Below, piece by piece: positions 10,078 to 18,687 of a DNA stretch of 64,000 bases. The DNA lies in the NCBI RefSeq assembly GCF_013155375.1, contig NZ_JABJQY010000004.1, positions 496,001 to 560,000 of the forward strand, given 5' to 3'. Made by a program: the position numbers and the translations under genes. A model generated the notes under the pieces. The model was not told where the DNA came from. It searched no databases and saw only the letters and a program-made list of their open reading frames with translations. The first letter of the stretch is position 1. The number at the start of each line of letters is the position of its first letter. This stretch comes from Nocardioides sp. zg-1308. Lineage in GTDB: Bacteria > Actinomycetota > Actinomycetes > Propionibacteriales > Nocardioidaceae.

Positions 10078-10427
10078 AGTACCTGGTGCTGCTGATCGGA
10101 GACGGCGAGCTGAAGGCATGGCCCGACCACACCGAGGAGGAACAGCAGGAGGTCATGCGCCAGTTCGAGGCGTTCGACGAGGCCTGCCGCGAGCGCGTGG
10201 GCGTGACGATCCTCGCCGGTGAGGCCCTCGCCGGCCCGAGCCACGCGACCACCGTGCGCACGCGCGGAGGACGCACCAGCCTCACCGAGGGGCCGTACGC
10301 CGAGGTGATCGAGGCGATGGGTGGCTTCTACCTCATCGAGGCCCCCGACCTCGACGTGCTCGTCGAGCTGCTCGGCATCCTCCCTGCCTACGACATCCAG
10401 ATCTCGCCGGCCGTGGATCCGTACTGA
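10074..10427 (+). CDS. YCII (DGPF) domain protein, third of three
   Basis: A 117-aa protein starting at GTG 10074 inside the previous stop (GTGA overlap). It reads MKYLVLLIGDGELKAW and has a more divergent DGPF motif, LTEGPYAEVIEAMGGFYLIE. Three adjacent copies with different motif variants (DGPF, DGPW, EGPY) suggest specialised rather than redundant paralogues. Four nt separate it from the GTG of the sigma factor. Confidence 0.88.
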   Translation: MKYLVLLIGDGELKAWPDHTEEEQQEVMRQFEAFDEACRERVGVTILAGEALAGPSHATTVRTRGGRTSLTEGPYAEVIEAMGGFYLIEAPDLDVLVELLGILPAYDIQISPAVDPY

Positions 10428-10431
10428 TCCG

Positions 10432-11661
10432 GTGACCGATCTCGAACAGGTCGTGCGCCAGGAGTGGGGCCGGCTCGTGGCCCTGCTCCTGGCGCAGTTC
10501 CGCCGGCTCGACCTGGTCGAGGACGCCCTCGGTGACGCGGTGGAGTCGGCCAGTCGCCGGTGGCCCGAGGACGGGGTGCCGGACAACCCGGCCGCCTGGC
10601 TGATGACCGCCGCGCGACGACGGGTGCTCGACCGGCTGCGCACCGAGGAGGTGGCGCGTCGCAAGCTGCCCGTCCTCCTCACCGACGCCGAGCACCACCA
10701 GGAAGGGGCGCGCACGATGGCCGACGCCGGCAGCCTCGTCGAGGACGACGTGCTCCGCCTGGTGCTGATGTGCGCCCACCCGGCGCTCGCGCCGGAGTCC
10801 GCCGGGGCGCTGAGCCTGCGGCTGGTGCTCGGGGTCCCCACCGCCGACATCGCGCGGCTCTTCCTCGTGCCGGAGCCCACCATGGCCGCCCGGATCACCC
10901 GCGCCAAGAAGCGCATCGTCGGCGCCGGCATCCCCTTCGCCGTGCCCGACTCCTCCGTGCTGCCCGAGCGGCTCGACATCGTCGCGCAGACCGCCTACCT
11001 CGCCTTCACCGCCGGCTACTCCCCCGGCACCGGGCCCGACCTGCTGCGCGCCGAGCTGTCGGGTGAGGCGATCCGGCTGGTGAGGGTGGTGCTGGGCCTG
11101 CGCCCCGAGGAGCCGGCGCTGGTCGCGCTGCTCGCGCTGATGCTGCTCCAGCACTCGCGCCGCGACGCCCGCGTCCGCGACGGCCACCTGGTCCTGCTCA
11201 CCGACCAGGACCGCACCCGGTGGCACCACGACGAGGTCGCCGAGGCCACCCGGCTCCTCGCCCACCCGAGCCTCGCCGGACCACTGAGCCCGCTGGCGGC
11301 GTCGTACGTCCTCCAGGGGCGGATCGCGGCCGAGCACGCCACCGCGCCGACCGCCGCCGACACCCGCTGGGACCGCATCGTCGAGTGCTACGACCTGCTG
11401 CTGCAGGTCGCGCCCTCGCCGTCGGCGCGGCTGGCCCGTGCCGTGGCCGTCGCCGAGGACCGCGGAGCCGCGGCCGGGCTGGACGCCCTCGAGGGGCTCG
11501 AGATCCCCGACAGCCACCGCCCGGCCGCCGTGCGGGCCGAGCTGCTGGCGCGGACCGGCGACGTCGACGCGGCGCGGGCGGCGTACGACCAGGCGATCGC
11601 GGCGTGCCGCAACGACGTCGAGCGGGAGTTCCTCGTCGGGCGTCGCGCCGACCTGCCCTAG
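10432..11661 (+). CDS. ECF sigma factor, ECF42 type with long C-terminal extension
   Basis: A 409-aa sigma-70 family protein, about twice a standard ECF. Region sigma-2 covers residues 10-70 ([43 protein letters not shown]); the PxNPAAWLxTxARRRxLDRLR stretch is characteristic of ECF42. Sigma-4 is about residues 110-160 ([34 protein letters not shown]). The remaining 230 residues are helical, TPR-like (DUF6596-type) repeats that replace an anti-sigma factor as the control element in this group. GTG 10432 is 4 nt after the third YCII gene. No anti-sigma gene is nearby, as expected. It ends in a 4-nt convergent overlap with glgC. Confidence 0.9.
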   Translation: MTDLEQVVRQEWGRLVALLLAQFRRLDLVEDALGDAVESASRRWPEDGVPDNPAAWLMTAARRRVLDRLRTEEVARRKLPVLLTDAEHHQEGARTMADAGSLVEDDVLRLVLMCAHPALAPESAGALSLRLVLGVPTADIARLFLVPEPTMAARITRAKKRIVGAGIPFAVPDSSVLPERLDIVAQTAYLAFTAGYSPGTGPDLLRAELSGEAIRLVRVVLGLRPEEPALVALLALMLLQHSRRDARVRDGHLVLLTDQDRTRWHHDEVAEATRLLAHPSLAGPLSPLAASYVLQGRIAAEHATAPTAADTRWDRIVECYDLLLQVAPSPSARLARAVAVAEDRGAAAGLDALEGLEIPDSHRPAAVRAELLARTGDVDAARAAYDQAIAACRNDVEREFLVGRRADLP

Positions 11662-12911
11662 CCCTCGGGCACCGGCTGCTGCTTGGAGAGCACCGTCAGG
11701 CCCTCGTCGACGACGAACCCGCGGGCCCGGTCGGCGTCCTGGTCGACCCCGATGTGCACGCCCGGCGGGACGACGACGCCCTTGTCGATGATCGCGTTGC
11801 GCACGACGGCGCCCTCGCCGATGCGGACCCCGTCCATCAGCACCGAGTCGGAGACCTCCGCGCCGTCCTTGACCCACACGGCGGGCGAGAGCACAGACTG
11901 GTTGACCGTGCCGCCGCTGACGACGACGCCGGGCGACAGGATCGAGTTGAACGTCGACACCTGCGCGCCGCTGGCCCCCTCGACCAGCTTGGCCGGCGGG
12001 TGCGGGCCGTAGCTGGTGTAGATCGGCCAGGCGGTGTTGTAGAGGTTGAACACCGGCAGCGGCGAGACCAGGTCCATCTGGGCGGCGTAGTAGGACCGCA
12101 TCGTCCCCACGTCGCGCCAGTAGCCGCGGTCGCGGTCGGTCGCGCCCGGGACCTCGTTGTCCTTGTAGTCGTAGACCGCGGACTCCGACTTGTCGACGAA
12201 CCACGGCACGATGTCGCCGCCCATGTCGTGCTTGGACTGCTCGGCCTCGGCGTCACGGGTCACGGCGTCGCGCAGGGCGTCGGCGTCGAAGACGTAGTTG
12301 CCCATGCTGGCCAGCACCTCGTCCGGTGCGTCGGGCAGGCCGACCGGGTCGGTGGGCTTCTCGAGGAACGCGCGGATGCGCTGCGGGTTGCCCGGGTCGA
12401 CGTCGATCACGCCGAACTGGTCGGCGAGGCTGATCGGCTGGCGGATCGCGGCGACGGTGCAGCCGGCGCCGGACTCGACGTGGTCGGCGACCATCTGGGA
12501 GAAATCCATGCGGTAGACGTGGTCGGCGCCGACCACGACCACGATGTCGGGCTGCTCGTCGGTGAGCAGGTTGAGCGACTGGTAGATCGCGTCGGCGCTG
12601 CCGAGGTACCACCGCTTGCCGACGCGCTGCTGCGCCGGCACCGGGGTGACGTAGTTGCCCAGCAGGTTCGACATCCGCCACGTCGTGGTGACGTGCCGGT
12701 CGAGGCTGTGCGACTTGTACTGCGTGAGCACGACGACCTTGAGGTAGCCGGAGTTCACGACGTTGGACAGGGCGAAGTCGATGAGCCGGTAGATCCCCCC
12801 GAACGGCACCGCGGGCTTGGCCCGGTCGGCGGTGAGCGGCATCAACCGTTTGCCCTCACCACCTGCGAGGACGACGGCGAGGACCTTCTTGCGACTCGGC
12901 GTGGCTGCCAT
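11658..12911 (-). CDS. glgC: Glucose-1-phosphate adenylyltransferase
   Basis: A 417-aa ADP-glucose pyrophosphorylase: glucose-1-P plus ATP to ADP-glucose. The nucleotidyltransferase signature [26 protein letters not shown] lies at residues 14-38, [10 protein letters not shown] near 105, and the glucose-1-P site FLEKPTDP near 185. The C-terminal third is a left-handed beta helix ([39 protein letters not shown]). It is divergent from glgA with 61 bp between start codons, each with its own -10. Confidence 0.97.
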   Translation of the reverse strand: MAATPSRKKVLAVVLAGGEGKRLMPLTADRAKPAVPFGGIYRLIDFALSNVVNSGYLKVVVLTQYKSHSLDRHVTTTWRMSNLLGNYVTPVPAQQRVGKRWYLGSADAIYQSLNLLTDEQPDIVVVVGADHVYRMDFSQMVADHVESGAGCTVAAIRQPISLADQFGVIDVDPGNPQRIRAFLEKPTDPVGLPDAPDEVLASMGNYVFDADALRDAVTRDAEAEQSKHDMGGDIVPWFVDKSESAVYDYKDNEVPGATDRDRGYWRDVGTMRSYYAAQMDLVSPLPVFNLYNTAWPIYTSYGPHPPAKLVEGASGAQVSTFNSILSPGVVVSGGTVNQSVLSPAVWVKDGAEVSDSVLMDGVRIGEGAVVRNAIIDKGVVVPPGVHIGVDQDADRARGFVVDEGLTVLSKQQPVPEG

Positions 12912-12972
12912 GCCTCGAAACTAGCCCTCCGCGGGGGCGCGGGTCGACCTCCCTTCAGGCTACGTTCGGCTC
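12912..12972. promoter_or_regulatory. Divergent glgC/glgA promoter region
   Basis: Minus strand: TAGTTT (12918-12923) ends 6 nt before glgC ATG 12911. Plus strand: TACGTT (12961-12966) ends 6 nt before glgA ATG 12973. Both transcripts are predicted to be leaderless, so the whole 61-bp gap is promoter DNA. Confidence 0.6.
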
Positions 12973-14160
12973 ATGCGCATCGACGTCCTCAGCAAGGAGT
13001 ACCCACCGGAGGTCTACGGCGGCGCCGGCGTGCACGTCGCCGAGCTCGTCCGCGCGCTGCGGGTGCTGCCCGACGTGGACGCCCGGGTGCGCTGCTTCGG
13101 GGCGCCGCGGTCGGAGGCCGGCACGACGGCCTACGCCGAGCCCGAGTCGCTGGTCGGCGCCAACGCCGCCATCCGCACGCTCGGCGTCGACCTCGCGATG
13201 GTCGACGACTGCGCCGGGGCGGACCTCGTGCACTCCCACACGTGGTACGCCAACATGGCCGGTCACCTCGCCGGGCTGATGCACGACATCCCCCACGTCG
13301 TCAGCGCCCACTCCCTCGAGCCGATGCGGCCGTGGAAGGCCGAGCAGCTCGGCGGCGGCTACGCCCTGTCCAGCTGGGTGGAGCGGACGGCGTACGAGCA
13401 CGCGGCGGGCATCGTGGCCGTCAGCGCGGCGATGCGCGACGACGTCCTGCGCAGCTATCCGTCCGTCGACCCCGAGCGGGTCCACGTCGTGCACAACGGC
13501 ATCGACACCACGCAGTGGTCGCCTGCGCCCGACCCCGACCGGGTCCGCGAGCTCGGCGTCGACCCGGACCGCCCGAGCGTGATCTTCGTCGGGCGGATCA
13601 CGCGCCAGAAGGGTCTGCCGCTGTTCCTGCGCGCGGCCGCCGCGCTCCCGCAGGACGTCCAGCTCGTCCTGTGCGCGGGAGCGCCGGACACCCCGGAGAT
13701 CGAGGCCGAGGTCCGCGGGCTCGTCGACGACCTCGCGGCCACGCGGTCCGGCGTCGTGTGGATCGCCGAGATGCTCCCCCGGCACGACGTCGTCGCGCTG
13801 CTCACCGCGGCGACCGTCTTCGCCTGCCCGTCGATCTACGAGCCGCTCGGCATCGTCAACCTCGAGGCGATGGCCTGCGAGACCGCCGTCGTCGCGACCG
13901 CGACCGGAGGGATCCCGGAGGTCGTGGTGCACGGCGAGACCGGCTGGCTGGTTCCCATCGAGCAGGCCACCGACGGCACCGGCACGCCGCTCGACCCCGA
14001 GCAGTACGTCGCCGACCTCGCCGCCGCCCTGACCGACGCCGTCAGCGACCCCGACCGCGCGCGTACCTTCGGCGAGGCAGGACGCCGGCGCGCCGAGGAG
14101 TCCTTCAGCTGGGGCTCGATCGCATCCCGCACGGTCGACCTCTACCGCTCGCTCGCCTAG
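12973..14160 (+). CDS. glgA: Glycogen synthase / maltose-1-phosphate synthase, GT4 type
   Basis: A 395-aa actinobacterial GlgA of the GT4 family, shorter and different from the E. coli GT5 enzyme. It has MRIDVLSKEYPPEVYGGAGVHV at the N terminus, HSHTWYANMAGHLAG near 95, and the C-terminal donor site with PSIYEPLGIVNLEAMACETAVVATATGGIPEVV (E-x7-E, about 292-322). The mycobacterial orthologue (GlgM) makes maltose-1-P from ADP-glucose and glucose-1-P for the GlgE route, so the product could be maltose-1-P rather than elongated glycogen. GlgE, GlgB and TreS are not in the window. Confidence 0.93.
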   Translation: MRIDVLSKEYPPEVYGGAGVHVAELVRALRVLPDVDARVRCFGAPRSEAGTTAYAEPESLVGANAAIRTLGVDLAMVDDCAGADLVHSHTWYANMAGHLAGLMHDIPHVVSAHSLEPMRPWKAEQLGGGYALSSWVERTAYEHAAGIVAVSAAMRDDVLRSYPSVDPERVHVVHNGIDTTQWSPAPDPDRVRELGVDPDRPSVIFVGRITRQKGLPLFLRAAAALPQDVQLVLCAGAPDTPEIEAEVRGLVDDLAATRSGVVWIAEMLPRHDVVALLTAATVFACPSIYEPLGIVNLEAMACETAVVATATGGIPEVVVHGETGWLVPIEQATDGTGTPLDPEQYVADLAAALTDAVSDPDRARTFGEAGRRRAEESFSWGSIASRTVDLYRSLA

Positions 14161-14170
14161 GCGCGCGGAC

Positions 14171-14240
14171 CAACGGACCGAACGACGGTTGCGGCTGGCC
14201 GTGCACGTTTAGGTCGGCCGTCCGGACGTGCGTTCGGTCC
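14171..14240. repeat. Long-armed inverted repeat downstream of glgA
   Basis: A perfect 12-nt arm ACGGACCGAACG (14171-14182) and its complement CGTTCGGTCCGT (14229-14240) are separated by 46 nt, which itself contains partial GGCCG/CGGCC pairing. It lies 10 nt after the glgA stop and 95 nt before the next gene, so it may be a terminator or a regulator site. Confidence 0.55.
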
Positions 14241-14334
14241 GTACGCCGGTCCTGTGGATGACGCGAGCGGGACACCGCTTCGGGAGGGGTGCCGCCCACC
14301 CCCGCGTGGGTCTACCGTGACCGGAGGAGGCGCC

Positions 14335-15006
14335 ATGAGCCAGCCGGTCCCCGAGCCCGTGCCACCCGCCGTACGGGCGCAGATCCTCGCCACGGAGCAC
14401 TGGGGGCTGCTCGCAGTGCGCAGCCAGACGTGGAACGAGGTGATGGGCCGGATCACCGCCCAGCTGATGTTCACCTCGGCCAGCCTGCTGTTCCTGGCGC
14501 TGGTCGGGCAGAGCGTGGGCTACACCGACACCTTCCGGTTCCTCGCCATCGTCCTCGGCCTCACCCTGTTGACCACGGGCACCCTCACGGCCTTCCGCGT
14601 GCACAACGCGAGCCAGGAGGACTACATGTTCGTCAAGGGGATGAACCGGCTGCGGGCGGGCTACCTCGACATCGACCCCGGCCTCGAGCCGTACTTCATC
14701 ACCGGCCTCACCGACGACGAGGCCGGCATCGCCCAGACCTACACGATGGGGCCGGCGCGCAGCGCGAGCCACGTCGCGGCCAGCTCCGGGGTCTTCATCA
14801 TCGCGGTCAACACGATCGTCGCCGCGGGCGTCACCGCGTTCGTCCTGTGGCCGCTCGGCGCCTGGGTCGCCGCCGTCGGCGCCATCCTGCTCGGGATCGC
14901 CCACTTCGCGTGGTGGATCTACCTCGGCTGGCGCAACTGGCAGCTGAACCTCACCCCCGAGTGGACGAGGTTCCCCACAGGCCGCGCGGTCGGCCGCGTC
15001 AGCTGA
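14335..15006 (+). CDS. Hypothetical membrane protein, four predicted TM segments
   Basis: A 223-aa protein I cannot assign. An N-terminal cytosolic part of 45 residues is followed by two hydrophobic segments ([20 protein letters not shown] and [19 protein letters not shown]). A polar loop of about 70 residues carries [25 protein letters not shown], and two more segments lie at about 145-170 and 175-200. The conserved-looking NRLRAGY loop is typical of a widespread actinobacterial family without function. SD ggaggagg is 5 nt before ATG 14335. It overlaps glyA tail-to-tail by 8 nt. Confidence 0.75.
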   Translation: MSQPVPEPVPPAVRAQILATEHWGLLAVRSQTWNEVMGRITAQLMFTSASLLFLALVGQSVGYTDTFRFLAIVLGLTLLTTGTLTAFRVHNASQEDYMFVKGMNRLRAGYLDIDPGLEPYFITGLTDDEAGIAQTYTMGPARSASHVAASSGVFIIAVNTIVAAGVTAFVLWPLGAWVAAVGAILLGIAHFAWWIYLGWRNWQLNLTPEWTRFPTGRAVGRVS

Positions 15007-16435
15007 GGACGAGCCCTGGATAGAGCGGGTGCTTGTCGAGCATCTCCGCCGACCGCTTCGTGACGCGGTCGGCCACGCCGTCGCCCAGGACGTACGACGC
15101 CTTGCTCGGGCCGCCGGCCTTGGTCGTGCCGGCCTCGGTGTTGCTCAGCACGTCGACGATCAGGTCGGCGACCGTGTCGAACTCGTCGTGGCCGAAGCCG
15201 CGGGTGGTGAGCGCGGGAGTGCCGAGGCGGACGCCGGAGGTGTACCAGGCGCCGTTGGCGTCGGCCGGGACCGAGTTGCGGTTGGTGACCACCCCGGCGT
15301 CGAGCAGCGCGGACTCGGCCTGGCGGCCGGTCAGCCCGAACGACGACACGTCGAGCAGGACGAGGTGGTTGTCGGTGCCGCCGGTGACCAGGTTCGCGCC
15401 GCGGCTGAGGAAGCCCTCGGCGAGCGACTTGGCGTTGTCGGCGACCTTCTGCGCGTAACCCTGGAACTCGGTGGTGCGGGCCTCGGCGAAGGCGACGGCC
15501 TTGGCGGCCATCACGTGCGAGAGCGGGCCGCCGAGCACCATCGGGCAGCCGCGGTCGACGTCGGCGGCGAACTCCTCCTGCGCCAGCACCATGCCGCCGC
15601 GCGGCCCGCGCAGCGACTTGTGGGTCGTCGTGGTGGTGATGTGGGCGTAGGGCACCGGGTTCTCCTCACCGGTGAACACCTTGCCTGCCACCAGGCCGGC
15701 GAAGTGCGCCATGTCGACCATCAGCACCGCGCCGACCTCGTCGGCGATCTCGCGCATCCTGGCGAAGTTCACCCGGCGGGGGTAGGCGGAGTAGCCGGCG
15801 ACCAGCACGAGCGGCTTGAACTCGCGGGCCTTGGCGGCGACGGCGTCGTAGTCGAGGAGCCCCGTCCCGGGGTCGGTGCCGTACTGCTGCTGGTGGAACA
15901 TCTTGCCGCTGATGTTCGGGCGGAAGCCGTGGGTGAGGTGGCCCCCGGCGTCCAGGGACATGCCGAGCAGGCGCTGGTTGCCGAACTCGTGGCGCAGCGT
16001 CTCCCAGTCGGCCTCGGTGAGCTCGTTGACGTTCTTGGTCTGCAGCTTCTGCAGGTAGGGGGTCTCGACCCGGTTGGCCAGGATCGACCAGAAGGCGACG
16101 AGGTTGGCGTCGATGCCCGAGTGCGGCTGGACGTAGGCATACGGCGCGCCGAACAGCTCGCGGGCGTGCTCGGCGGCGAGCGCCTCCACCGTGTCGACGT
16201 TCTGGCAGCCGGCGTAGAACCGGTGCCCGACGGTGCCCTCGGCGTACTTGTCGCTGAACCAGGTGCCCATGGTGAGCAACACGGCCGGCGACGCGTAGTT
16301 CTCCGACGCGATCAGCTTGAGCGATCCGCGCTGGTCCGCGAGCTCCTGGCGGGTGGCCTCGGCGATCCGCGGCTCCACCGAGGCGATGACCTCGAGGGCC
16401 TGGGAGTACGCGCTGCTGATCAGGGAGTCCGTCAT
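14999..16435 (-). CDS. glyA: Serine hydroxymethyltransferase
   Basis: A 478-aa PLP enzyme converting serine and THF to glycine and methylene-THF. Seen: [17 protein letters not shown] near 35-55, [18 protein letters not shown], and the PLP lysine in [20 protein letters not shown] (about 260). Length and an extended middle region ([32 protein letters not shown]) fit the longer actinobacterial form rather than the 417-aa E. coli type. ATG 16435 follows a -10 element and the leaderless start leaves no room for a 5' riboswitch. Confidence 0.95.
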   Translation of the reverse strand: MTDSLISSAYSQALEVIASVEPRIAEATRQELADQRGSLKLIASENYASPAVLLTMGTWFSDKYAEGTVGHRFYAGCQNVDTVEALAAEHARELFGAPYAYVQPHSGIDANLVAFWSILANRVETPYLQKLQTKNVNELTEADWETLRHEFGNQRLLGMSLDAGGHLTHGFRPNISGKMFHQQQYGTDPGTGLLDYDAVAAKAREFKPLVLVAGYSAYPRRVNFARMREIADEVGAVLMVDMAHFAGLVAGKVFTGEENPVPYAHITTTTTHKSLRGPRGGMVLAQEEFAADVDRGCPMVLGGPLSHVMAAKAVAFAEARTTEFQGYAQKVADNAKSLAEGFLSRGANLVTGGTDNHLVLLDVSSFGLTGRQAESALLDAGVVTNRNSVPADANGAWYTSGVRLGTPALTTRGFGHDEFDTVADLIVDVLSNTEAGTTKAGGPSKASYVLGDGVADRVTKRSAEMLDKHPLYPGLVLS

Positions 16436-16442
16436 GCGCCAC

Positions 16443-16448
16443 AGCCTA
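16443..16448 (-). promoter_or_regulatory. -10 element of leaderless glyA
   Basis: TAGGCT on the minus strand ends 7 nt before ATG 16435. Confidence 0.55.
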
Positions 16449-16546
16449 GAGGCCACGTCGCGGACCGACGTACGAGGTCGCGCGGGCGCGGACGGTGTGA
16501 CCTGGACCGCACCAGTGGTCCTCCACAAGCGTCGCCAGCCCCCGCC

Positions 16547-16593
16547 GTCTCACATGTCGGAGCGCCATCTCACATGACAAGATTTCGCCTTGT
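16547..16593. promoter_or_regulatory. Direct and inverted repeats upstream of the sulfur leader
   Basis: TCTCACATG occurs at 16548-16556 and again at 16568-16576, exactly 20 bp apart (two helical turns). It is followed at once by an inverted repeat ACAAG-N7-CTTGT (16577-16593). The block ends about 33 nt before the leader peptide start, where an operator for a sulfur regulator would sit. No known consensus was matched. Confidence 0.4.
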
Positions 16594-16626
16594 GGAACCG
16601 GTGTCCAGTGACTGAGACTTCTTGAC

Positions 16627-16716
16627 ATGGTCACCGCCTCCACCCACGCGCACCTCGTGGTCCGACGTCATGTCGACCTCATGCGCGTGGGCAGCGCGAC
16701 CTGTTGGCATCGCTGA
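16627..16716 (+). CDS. Sulfur-assimilation leader peptide (putative attenuator uORF)
   Basis: A 29-residue ORF from ATG 16627 to TGA 16716, ending 75 nt before the sulfite reductase start. Its core RRHVDLMRVGSATC fits the actinobacterial leader-peptide pattern (R-R-x-H-V-D-L-x-R-V-x-S-A-x-C) annotated upstream of sulfur genes, with Cys-Trp-His-Arg at the end. Ribosome speed at the terminal Cys codon would report cysteine supply and control the downstream genes (established idea for this class; inferred here). TTGTGG at 16590-16595 and GAGACT at 16614-16619 could be the -35 and -10, giving a leaderless uORF. The remainder of the 356-bp gap (16717-16791) has no clear SD for the downstream gene. 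Confidence 0.75.
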   Translation: MVTASTHAHLVVRRHVDLMRVGSATCWHR

Positions 16717-16791
16717 CGCCGCCCCCCAGCACGTCTTCTCCGCGCTCAACGTCGCGCGCGGCACTCCTCAGCGAACAGGATATTCCTGACC

Positions 16792-18510
16792 ATGCCCGAC
16801 CTCCGGTTCAAGCCCCAGGCCGCCCAGAGCACCGAGATCCCGCGCCCCAAGCGCGCCGAGGGCCAGTGGGCGCTCGGCTACACCGAGCCGCTCAACAAGA
16901 ACGAGCAGTCCAAGAAGGACGACGACCCGCTCAACGTGCGGGACCGCATCCTCTTCACCTACTCGCGCCGCGGCTTCGACTCGATCGATCCCGCGGACCT
17001 GCGCGGCCGGTTCCGGTGGATGGGCCTCTACACGCAGCGTGCGCCCGGCTTCGACGGGGGCAAGACCGCGCAGCTCGAGGAGGAGGAGCTCGACGACCGA
17101 TTCTTCATGATGCGCGTGCGCACCGACGGAGCGATCCTCGACGGGCCGGCCCTGCGCGCCCTCGGTGAGTGCTCGACGTCGTACGCCCGCAACACCGCGG
17201 ACATCACCGACCGCAACAACATCCAGTACCACTGGATCGAGATCGAGAGCGTCCCGGCGATCTGGGAGCGGCTCGAGTCGGTCGGCCTCACCACGCTCGA
17301 GGCGTGCGGCGACAGCCCGCGGCCGTTCCTCGGCTCGCCCGTCGCCGGCATCGCCAAGGACGAGATCATCGACGGCAGCGAGGCGCTCGCCGAGATCAAG
17401 CGCCGCATCCTGGGCAACCCGGCGTACTCGAACCTGCCGCGCAAGTTCAAGACCGCGCTCACCGGGCACCCCAGCCACGACGTGGCGCCCGAGGTCAACG
17501 ACGTGTCCTTCGTCGGCACGGTCCACCCCGAGCACGGCCCCGGCTTCGACCTGTGGGTCGGCGGCGGGCTGTCCACCAACCCGATGCTCGCCCACAAGCT
17601 CGGCGTGTGGATCCCCCTCGACGAGGTGGCCGACGCGTGGGAGGGCGTGGCGGGCATCTTCCGCGACTACGGCTACCGGCGGCTGCGCTCGAAGGCCCGC
17701 CTGAAGTTCCTGCTCGCCGACTGGGGCAAGGAGAAGTTCCGCGAGGTCCTCGAGAACGAGTACCTCCACCGCGCGCTCGTCGACAACCCCTCCCCCGCGG
17801 CTCCGGTCACGCCCGGCGACCACATCGGCATCCACGAGCAGAAGGACGGCCGCTTCTACATCGGCGCCGCGCCCGTGGTCGGCCGCATCGACGGCACGAC
17901 GCTGTCCGCGCTCGGCGACCTCGTGGACGCGTACGGCGCCGGCGGCGCGCGGCTGACCGCCTACCAGAAGCTGGTGGTGATCGGCGTCGCCGCCGAGGAC
18001 ACCGAGCGGTTCGCCGACGACCTCGAGAAGATCGGGCTCACCGCCCGCCCGAGCAACTGGCGCCGCTCCACGATGGCCTGCACCGGCATCGAGTTCTGCA
18101 AGCTGGCGATCGTGGACACCAAGGAGCGCTCGCGCCGCCTGGTCACCGAGCTGGAGAAGCGCTTCCCCGACCTCGACACGCAGATCTCGGTCAACGTCAA
18201 CGGCTGCCCCAACGCCTGCGCCCGCACCCAGGTCGCCGACATCGGGCTCAAGGGCCAGCTCGTCATGGACGCCGACGGCCAGCAGGTAGAGGGCTTTCAG
18301 GTTCACCTCGGCGGCGCCCTCGGGCTCAACCCCGTCATGGGTCGCAAGCTGCGGGCGCACAAGGTCACCAGCGCGGGCCTCGACGACTACGTCACCGCGG
18401 TCGTCTCGGCGTACCTCGGGGACCGCACCGACGGCGAGCGCTTCGCCGACTGGGTCGCGCGCGCCGACGAGAGGCTGCTGCGCGGCGAGCCGGAGCCGGT
18501 CCCGGCATGA
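16792..18510 (+). CDS. sir: Assimilatory sulfite reductase (ferredoxin), NirA/Sir family
   Basis: A 572-aa siroheme and [4Fe-4S] reductase, sulfite to sulfide with six electrons from ferredoxin. The cluster cysteines are C430 and C436 (ACTGIEFC) and C472 and C476 (NGCPNAC), the C-x5-C / C-x3-C set. Two parallel halves carry the siroheme-binding arginines (TYSRRGFDSIDPADLRGRFRWMG near 65-85). Nitrite reductases are very similar, but the next genes (zinc ribbon, cysH, sirohydrochlorin chelatase) and the Cys leader make sulfite the likely substrate. It is the first gene of a tight operon. Confidence 0.93.
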   Translation: MPDLRFKPQAAQSTEIPRPKRAEGQWALGYTEPLNKNEQSKKDDDPLNVRDRILFTYSRRGFDSIDPADLRGRFRWMGLYTQRAPGFDGGKTAQLEEEELDDRFFMMRVRTDGAILDGPALRALGECSTSYARNTADITDRNNIQYHWIEIESVPAIWERLESVGLTTLEACGDSPRPFLGSPVAGIAKDEIIDGSEALAEIKRRILGNPAYSNLPRKFKTALTGHPSHDVAPEVNDVSFVGTVHPEHGPGFDLWVGGGLSTNPMLAHKLGVWIPLDEVADAWEGVAGIFRDYGYRRLRSKARLKFLLADWGKEKFREVLENEYLHRALVDNPSPAAPVTPGDHIGIHEQKDGRFYIGAAPVVGRIDGTTLSALGDLVDAYGAGGARLTAYQKLVVIGVAAEDTERFADDLEKIGLTARPSNWRRSTMACTGIEFCKLAIVDTKERSRRLVTELEKRFPDLDTQISVNVNGCPNACARTQVADIGLKGQLVMDADGQQVEGFQVHLGGALGLNPVMGRKLRAHKVTSAGLDDYVTAVVSAYLGDRTDGERFADWVARADERLLRGEPEPVPA

Positions 18511-18522
18511 CCAGGCGCGCCC

Positions 18523-18687
18523 ATGTCTGAGAGAGCACAGCCCTTCCACTGCCCCTACTGCGGGGACGAGAACCTGTTCCCCCGTGAGGGCGCGGGTGCC
18601 TGGGAGTGCCGCTCGTGCCTGCGCGGGTTCACCGTGCAGATGACCGGGATGATCCGCGACCCCCGCACCGAGGGAGGTGCCCCGTGA
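18523..18687 (+). CDS. Zinc-ribbon mini-protein between sir and cysH
   Basis: A 54-aa protein translated by hand: MSERAQPFHCPYCGDENLF, then about ten residues, then WECRSCLRGFTVQ. Two C-x2-C knuckles (C10, C13 and C29, C32) form a classic zinc ribbon. It starts 12 nt after sir and its stop overlaps the cysH GTG by 4 nt, so it belongs to the operon. Similar ribbons sit at this place in other actinobacteria. The function is unknown; holding a cluster or binding the reductase are guesses. Confidence 0.85.
   Translation: MSERAQPFHCPYCGDENLFPREGAGAWECRSCLRGFTVQMTGMIRDPRTEGGAP

Noticed and set aside
16436-16546. Glycine or S-adenosylmethionine riboswitch upstream of glyA
   Set aside because: glyA looks leaderless (TAGGCT 7 nt from ATG), so there is no transcribed leader in which a riboswitch could lie.
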